From contig JADIIX010000003.1 of the NCBI GenBank assembly GCA_027604505.1, forward strand, positions 62,001 through 126,000: 64,000 nt of DNA. The letters are read 5' to 3'. This DNA comes from Gonapodya sp. JEL0774 (lineage: Eukaryota > Monoblepharomycota > Monoblepharidomycetes > Monoblepharidales > Gonapodyaceae). Both the position numbers and the translations under genes were made by a program. Shown here one piece after another: positions 58,122-64,000 of the stretch (its first letter is position 1; each line of letters begins with the position of its first letter). The notes beneath the pieces were generated by a model. The model was not told where the DNA came from. It saw nothing but the letters and a program-made list of their open reading frames with translations, and did not search any database.

Positions 58122-58147
<26 letters not shown>
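57067..58147. other. Spacer with tandem repeat and T26 run
   Basis: Contains the 18-bp repeat, a short segment (57155-57180) resembling part of the inverted-repeat arm, and the A26 tract (58122-58147) that forms the T-run terminator of the minus-strand U6. No supportable protein gene. Confidence 0.45.
57577..57663. repeat. 18-bp tandem repeat, nearly five copies
   Basis: Imperfect copies of GATTGGACGGAGACGAAA. Both strands are open through it (Trp-Thr-Glu repeats on plus, Ser-Val-Gln repeats on minus), which is a composition effect rather than proof of a gene. Confidence 0.9.
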
Positions 58148-58152
<5 letters not shown>

Positions 58153-58249
58153 GATCCATCTCAGAACTTGCGTGTCATCCTTGCACAGGGAGCCATGCTA
58201 ATCTTCTCTGTATCGTTTCCAATTTTCTAGATGACAGAGGTCCGAAGAC
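58148..58249 (-). ncRNA. U6: U6 spliceosomal snRNA, second copy
   Basis: Identical to the copy at 50086-50190 through the whole RNA, in the opposite orientation. The 55 bp upstream (58250-58304) are identical too, so the promoter was copied. The T-run is much longer (26 versus 10). Confidence 0.95.
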
Positions 58250-58304
58250 TTGTCGATAAGTGAAGGTCTCACCTCCTATTTGAGGGACCTGCTGTTTTGC
58301 CGTG

Positions 58305-59564
58305 CATACCACACAGGCCGCAGTCGTTGCGCCACACTGTCTGCCGCAGCACTTTCTCGTTGCACTCATTCTTCAGTCCAACGATTTGTGACTCTTTCCC
58401 TCCGTCTCAACCGTGATGTTCAACTCATGTGATTCCAGCACGGTGGCGATCGCGAACTTGGCACTCGCCAATCCCCCTCTTTCCCTTGATCCATCCCACA
58501 AGCTGTGCCGTCTTGTTTTCTCATCGTCATGTCGTACCCGCCCCCTCGGATTCTTCCCCTAATGCCCACCTCGCCACTCAACTGCGAAAGACACACCGCC
58601 GGGAATTGATTGGGACCTCGGATGTTGAGACCTCGGTCTTTGATGTGCCAAACTGTTGCTCCATTCAGTGCCCAAACTTGACATTCACTAGAGAGCCTCC
58701 AATCTTTTTGCACAAGGGATCATCATTGCTAATGAAATCTCGTGACGGCAAAGAATTTCACGCTGAATCCTCCGATGGGTGCAAACCACGGCATTCTGAC
58801 CTACCCCCTCCACTCCGTTGAGATTACCCACTTGAACGTTACTCGAAACCCTCACATCTGCAGCGACTAACCGGGCGCTCGCGCTCACTTCGAAATCACG
58901 TGAACCAACTTTTCCCAACTCCACTCGTTTCTCTCCGCCAATTTGACCTGCCGGAGAAGCAACCCTCGAACGCGCGCTCCGTCTATAAATCTCCTGTGAA
59001 ATGACTTGCCCTGAACTGCAGCTATAAGTGCTATTGCATCGCGTCTCGGACACCGCCCCACTGTGCACATTTGGGACATCCTGGAGCACACGTTCGTCTC
59101 CAAAAAGTGTTGCCAACGGCACCGCAAATCAGTAAATGAAGATCCCGAGCGAACGAAACCTCAGATTTATCATTTATGTAGTCCACCCGCCATAACGAAC
59201 ACGAAGAGTTTCGGAATCTCATCACATCAGGCCTCCCTCGAGTTGGAGCCACTCCTCAACAATACACCAAAACGACGTGCGGGACTTTGTTGCGGAAATT
59301 GTTGACGTCACAAGTACATCTTCATGAGCCGGTTCTGTACAGACTAGTATATCATCGGTAGAACGTAGTTACGAGATGCTAACCTTGTGAAATGAGATTC
59401 GACATAGGTTGTGAAACCGTGTCGACGGGAAGAATGCCCAATCAGTGTAATTTACCCAAGTAGGCTCTTGAGGAGGTACCCAACGTAATTCGTGGGAGTG
59501 GGAGTGCGGGTGGTGTTCGGCCTGCACATTCCGACCTTCCCCACCACGAACCAAATCCATCACC
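58305..59564. other. Spacer upstream of the enoyl-CoA hydratase
   Basis: 1.3 kb with competing short frames on both strands (one of 130 codons on plus, one of 144 on minus near 58688-59122). Neither looks like a known protein, so none is annotated. Confidence 0.4.
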
Positions 59565-61461
59565 ATGGGATTCGACTACAGCATCCTCGTCAACATCAAA
59601 GTCGACATTCGTCCCGATGGCATATGCATCCTCACGTTGAACAGGTACCCCCTTGTTCTAGCCCCCCTGTTTCCCGCGGTGGACGTTCGGAATCCCCACA
59701 AAACCAACCCGGCTGCCCCCCCTACCCTATTTTTGTACATAGGCCCGAACGCATGAACTCGTGGAATGATTTCATGGCCATGGAACTTATTGTATGTGTA
59801 GGCTGGAGTGGGGAAAGAGCAAGAGTGGTTTTGGATTCAGGAGCTCTTGTGGTTTGAAACGATGTCCATCCCCATCACCAATTTCGATACCCACCCAACT
59901 CTGCCGCCAATCACGCTTGGCCTCGGACTATGGCCTCCTCACCTGCATTCTCTAACCCCTCACCCAACCCGCACCCCACCTCCTGTCCTCCCCTTTCCCC
60001 TCATATCTCCAGGTCGCCTTCGAAGAACTCGACCGCGACCCATCCGTCAAGGCCATCATCGTCGCCGGAGCCGGCCGCGCATTCTGCGCAGGCGCGGATC
60101 TGTCCCCTGCCGGTGCGAAAATTGCTGCGAGTCGAAGGGTGGACAGGATGAACCAGCACAGGGATTCGGGGGGGCAGGTCACGGCCAGGATCGCGAAATG
60201 TAGGAAACTCGTCGTGGCGGCAATTCATGGGCCGGCTGTGGGCGTCGGTATCACTATGGTGGGTCGTACTCTCGGTCGGACTTTTGACGGATTCGCAACT
60301 CACAGATTTGTGTCGCTGGTGTTCACAGACTCTCCCCATGGACATTCGAATCGTGTACAAGGGCGCAAAGATTGGGTGCGGCTCGGTGGTGTAGCTCTCG
60401 CCTTTCATACGCAGGGGATTCATTCACCAACAAACCCCCACTCAAACTCCAACCTACCCGTTTTCCTTCAGCTTTGTCTTTGTGCGGAGAGGAATATTAC
60501 CAGAAGCCGCGTCGTCCTGGTTCCTCCCACAACTCATCGGAAAGTCGCAAACGCAAGCCCTGTTCATGCCTGGACGGGTCCTCACGTGAGCGAGAGAGTC
60601 GCCTACACTCGTCGGGTCATTGCTCTGTCGAGGCTCAAATAGCACGACCGTGTTCCTCACTCACCCACTTTTGGAAAAGTGCCGACCATCATCTCTTTAA
60701 CGGGCTCTTCTTCGACCTCATCGATTCGCCGGACAAGGTTCTCCCTGCGGCTATCGAATTGGTTAAGGAAATCGTTCAGAACGCGAGTTTGGTGTCGATC
60801 GCGATTACAAAGGTGCGTTGGAGATACAACCTTGAATCTTGAAACCGGCATCTCGAAACTGTGGTTCACGTGGCTCGTCAGGCAATGGTCTGGCACGACC
60901 AGGGTTCACCAGAGGGACAGCATTTGCTCGACTCCAAGGTTAGTGCGGGTTGTATCCTAATATTCGTCGCTTGCTATTTGGGCTTACATATGTGTTTCTG
61001 AAAAGGGCATCCTCTACACTGGTAACGGAGCGGATTCTCGCGAAGGAACATCGTCGTTCCTGGAAAAGAGGTGTGCTGGAACGTCGTGATTTCTCTTCGT
61101 AAACATCCACGATGACTCTCTATAACATTGAATTACTAGAATTCCCGAGTTTCCTGGTCGGATCGACGGGCCCAGTGGAACATACGGTGAGTCGCTCGTA
61201 CCCGTTCTTTGGATTCGCTCATTCACCTCAACCACTGATACATTCAGGCCTTCCAAGCTACTATCCGTGGTGGAACTCTCAAGACATTAGCAGTCCCGAT
61301 TGGGTGAGCTGAGTCGCAGCGCTCCTCGCACTGGGGATTCACTCTGGCTGGTAGACCTTTGCTGACCACGGTTGTCTACTACGCAGCCCACCGACCGTGC
61401 TTCGCAGCTCGCGCTGCTCGCACAATTCCGCAAAATTGAGGCGGAGAACAGCAAATTGTAG
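59565..61461 (+). CDS. Peroxisomal enoyl-CoA hydratase/isomerase (crotonase) family protein
   Basis: Eleven exons (59565-59644, 59743-59791, 60013-60258, 60329-60375, 60472-60585, 60680-60812, 60882-60938, 61006-61070, 61140-61186, 61248-61303, 61387-61461) join to 969 nt, 322 aa. Crotonase motifs are ILTLNRPERMNSW, AIIVAGAGRAFCAGADL (oxyanion-hole region), LVVAAIHGPAVGVGITM, GFVFVRRGILPEAASSWFLP and SPEGQHLLDSKG. The Glu in LPEAASS is the usual catalytic acid position. The C-terminus is Ser-Lys-Leu, a canonical PTS1 signal, so it should be imported into peroxisomes for beta-oxidation or dienoyl-CoA isomerisation. The tail (PSYYPWWNSQDISSPDW) is shared with the paralogue at 63318. The exact reaction cannot be fixed from motifs. 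Confidence 0.9.
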
Positions 61462-61710
61462 ATGGAAGTCTACAAGGTCGGTTGGGGTGGCCAGCTGCTG
61501 ACGTTCTGGGAGCCGGAATGCATGTATTTTAACCCAAACAAGAGGTGGTCTACAGTTGTGCTTACTCGCAACTACTGAAATCCATTATTAGGAGTGGGGG
61601 AGAGATGCATCCAGAAAGCCAAACTCCGATAACAAAAATGTTCTATCCTTTCCATCACCTTGTCCTTCTGATCAAACATAGCATCATTAAATGTCCCCCA
61701 ACCTTCAGTC

Positions 61711-62687
61711 TCATTCCTCAGTCACTTGATATGACTGCAACCGCCTCTGCTGTTCCTCTCGCACTTGGTCCTGTTTCCGATGCACCTTCGCCGATTCGTT
61801 GACTTTGAATCCAAATATCCTAGGCACATATCGTTCTGCAGGTTTTGATGGTACAAGGTTCGGATACACCTGAAGCAGCAAGTGCGGAAGGGTTGTTCCA
61901 AAGTAGGATCCGTCGATTCCGGCGTGTCGTCGGAGGGGGGGGTGGTACAAGTCCTCGCACTTTGGGCAATAAATCTTCACCGAATTTTCCATGGGCACAT
62001 CCGACAGCCCAGCTGGCAGGACGGGCTGATTGTGACAGAGCACTCGTGGACAACGTCCAAACTCTGCCCGTCGGAATTTCTCAACCATTTTGGCCAAACC
62101 TCGTGAGGTAATGACATATCGAGCATGTATCAGTCCATAAAGATGCCGCGCTGATCGTTCAACCTCTGCCCGTGTATCGTCGTCCAGTTCTTCTTCAAGT
62201 GCGTCGGTTATGAGGTCCAGTGCCAGCTGGTAGTGTGTGACCTCTGTGTTTAGTCCTGTCAAATTGAAGCGGTCGAGGATATACTCCTCGTCAATCTCAG
62301 AGAAAAATTCGTTTCCTTTCAGAGACAAGAACCACTGCGGGAAACGGACGGCAAAGGAGACGTTAGCCACACCCTTCATCCGACCTCTGCAATCCCCACA
62401 CTCCACTTCTTCTAGCGTTTCCTACAGCTATCCCGGTGATAGGGAGAATCAACCCAAACGTGCCAGTTATGCCATGCCTTACTAACCTCAATCCAATATT
62501 TGGTGTAATCGTCTGATGCCGCATCCTCCATGCCCGCTGAAGATATCACGGATCCGATACCACCAGGCACAACTGAAGTCTCGTTACTCATCAGTGCACC
62601 CAGTCCTGCCATGCTCTGTCCTCCTCCGGTGGGTTCCTCTTCAGACTCCTCAGAGGTCTCCCCCGTTCGCCCCGGCTGGTGCCCCAT
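61711..62687 (-). CDS. CKB1: Casein kinase 2 regulatory (beta) subunit
   Basis: Exons 62487-62687 and 61711-62334 join to 825 nt, 274 aa. Diagnostic segments are WFLSLKGNEFFSEIDEEYI, DRFNLTGLNTEV, LYGLIHARYVITSRGLAKM, the zinc finger with CPRVLCHNQPVLPAGLSD and IYCPKCEDLYHPP, and DGSYFGTTLPHLLLQVYP. The beta subunit dimerises through the zinc finger and stabilises and directs the CK2 catalytic subunits. The start used is the ATG at 62687. The frame stays open upstream to about 63170, including a basic Arg-rich stretch, but I find no ATG there, so an additional upstream exon is possible. The residues before WFLSL are Gly/Ser/Glu-rich, which is longer than in animals. Confidence 0.93.
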
Positions 62688-63317
62688 GGTAGCCAGTTTT
62701 GAAACGTCTTCCGGGAGTGATTGACTGCGAGGCCTCTTTTCCGCCTTCTCCGTGTCTAGATCGCGAGAACGATCAACCACGCCAATGTCCAAGGAACCTT
62801 CTTCGGAGGTTCGCTTCCGCTTCAGGCGGTTGGCAGCTTTCCGGATCACCGGCTGAATGCGCTGAGGCAGCGAAGAATCCGTTTTTGTATCGTCCAGGCT
62901 CGCGATTAAGCGCGAAGACCGGACGTGATAGGACGAGGTGAGAGCAACGAGGGGTTGGATGCCCAGAGAACGGCCAGGAAGTGAACCCAAGGACCGCTGA
63001 AAAGGGAATCGATCGAATGTTTTCTTGGCGGACGCGGCAAAGTGTCTGGACGGACGTCTGTTACCGCGAATGTCCGGCGAGTAAACGGCACAATGGAACA
63101 GTCTGGAGCCTTGGAATCCTGAATGTGTGGGCGGGGCCTCGTGATTCGGAGCTCACTGGCGCTGCTTGATTCTGAATCACCCTCTCAAGTTCGTCGCTAC
63201 GGTGCGATTCACTGGTGACCGTCGTTGAACGTTTGGAATGACAAACCCTCTCCCCTCACAGGTTTGGGCTTTGGTCACCATATCAACAACCCACTGTATT
63301 TGTATGTTATTCTCCAT
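62688..63317. other. Spacer or upstream coding extension of CKB1
   Basis: The minus frame that feeds the CKB1 start stays open through an acceptor-like CTTTTCAG near 63000. It may encode more of the N-terminus or be leader sequence. No separate gene is supported. Confidence 0.35.
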
Positions 63318-64000
63318 TTAAATTTTCGAGGCGGAAGCCTTCAACTCAGCTCCTCTTCGTCTATATTCCTCAATGTTAGAAGGCCAGAGAGGATCGGAGC
63401 TGACATCGGTGTGCTGCCACCAGGGGTAGTTAGATGGTAGGCCGTACTTTCCATTTGCTGGATCGTTCTTTACATTGAGACGGCCTGCAAATGCAGGAGG
63501 TCTCTTCTCTAAGAACGAAACGGCTCCTGTGCGTTGAAGAATAAAGTCAGTTGCATGCTCGTGCAGGCCACCAGAAGGTGAAGGTACGACGGACCTTCCA
63601 ATCGATCAGTGCCAGTGCTGGTGTGGTGAAGCATCTGGGAGTCAAGCAGATGCTGGCCTTCTGGAGTTTCGGCACCGTGCCAGACCAGTGCTTTGGTTAT
63701 CGCTGTTGACACAACAGAACATTCCACTGCGATTTCTTTCGCCAGTGCAAGTGCTGCAGGCAACACCTGTTCCGCCTTGTCGACAATCTCGGTAAAGAGG
63801 CCTTGAAACAGATGGTTTGATGCGGGAAGCACACGCCCAGTCATCATGAGAGCAAGGGAGCGTGACTTGCCGATGAGTTGTGGGAGGAAGTATGACGACG
63901 CCGCCTGCAAGTTTGCGTGAAAAGAATGGAAAGTTTGTGTTGCGCAACGCTGTCACACGTTGCTATGGTACGAATGGCGGCACTGAAGGCGAACTAACCT
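63318..64000 (-). CDS. Enoyl-CoA hydratase/isomerase family paralogue, C-terminal part (runs off window)
   Basis: Exons 63999 to beyond the window, 63595-63904 and 63318-63526. The visible part matches the C-terminal half of the gene at 59565: AASSYFLPQLIGKSRSLAL, GLFTEIVDKAEQVLPAALAL, TAITKALVWHG, EGQHLLDS, SFLEKRPPAF, then LPSNYPWWQHTDVSSDPL. It ends Ser-Lys-Ile, a PTS1-like tripeptide, so peroxisomal location is likely though weaker than SKL. The two intron positions differ from the paralogue: the segment from AASS to LLDS, cut by three introns in the other gene, is one exon here. The N-terminal half with the oxyanion hole is outside the window. Confidence 0.88.

Noticed and set aside
58122-58147. 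A26 tract read as a poly(A) tail of a retrocopied U6
   Set aside because: On the U6 sense strand it is a T-run, i.e. a Pol III terminator, and upstream promoter sequence is conserved, so this is DNA duplication.
58688-59122. 144-codon minus frame upstream of the enoyl-CoA hydratase
   Set aside because: No recognisable domain, competing frames on both strands, no supporting splice signals.
1-64000. CRISPR arrays, bacterial operons, rRNA genes or prophage
   Set aside because: No regularly spaced repeats, no rRNA segments, and intron-rich genes show a eukaryotic nuclear genome.

Overview
The window looks like a gene-dense fungal nuclear genome. Almost every gene is split by short introns (mostly 50-250 bp) with GT..AG borders, intergenic spaces are small, and the gene set is fungal: an ERMES subunit (MMM1), a PDR-type ABC transporter, a fungal-style GATA factor and peroxisomal enoyl-CoA hydratases. 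A full-length Virilizer/VIRMA homologue and a DGAT1-type acyltransferase point to an early-diverging (chytrid-like) lineage rather than a yeast or typical Dikarya. That placement is an inference from gene content. No exact genome match was attempted. Exon borders were worked out by hand, and most of the multi-exon models join to a total length divisible by three.

Layout, 0-23.6 kb: the 5' part of a PIK1-type phosphatidylinositol 4-kinase, a J-domain protein, ribosomal protein uL1 (RPL10A), a coiled-coil protein, a GATA factor and glucose-6-phosphate dehydrogenase all lie on the minus strand. VIRMA (about 2450 aa) follows on plus, then MMM1 and a Pro/Tyr-rich protein on minus; the latter contains a 10-N assembly gap. 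23.6-27 kb: gene-poor, with a decayed gag-like retroelement ORF and a 40-bp tandem duplication. 27-43 kb: an MGS1/WRNIP1 AAA+ ATPase with a UBZ finger, DGAT1, a histidine phosphatase, an NRAMP metal transporter, a membrane-anchored SRPBCC protein and a RING+VWA protein. 43.9-49.6 kb: a 22-exon PDR ABC transporter.

50-58.3 kb is the unusual segment. Two U6 snRNA genes lie in opposite orientation and share 167 bp, including upstream sequence. Immediately after the first U6 terminator begins a 273-bp repeat whose inverted near-identical copy (277 bp) lies 2.3 kb away; the pair encloses a single short-chain dehydrogenase gene. Next to it are two overlapping reading frames that together carry three consecutive serine-recombinase (resolvase)-like modules and a cysteine-rich C-terminus. 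The second and third modules keep the hallmark Arg-x-Ser and Asp-Arg-x-x-Arg residues; the first has lost them. I consider this the best candidate for an undescribed system in the window.

59.5-64 kb: two convergent enoyl-CoA hydratase paralogues ending in peroxisomal-type SKL and SKI tripeptides flank the casein kinase 2 beta subunit gene; the second paralogue runs off the window end.
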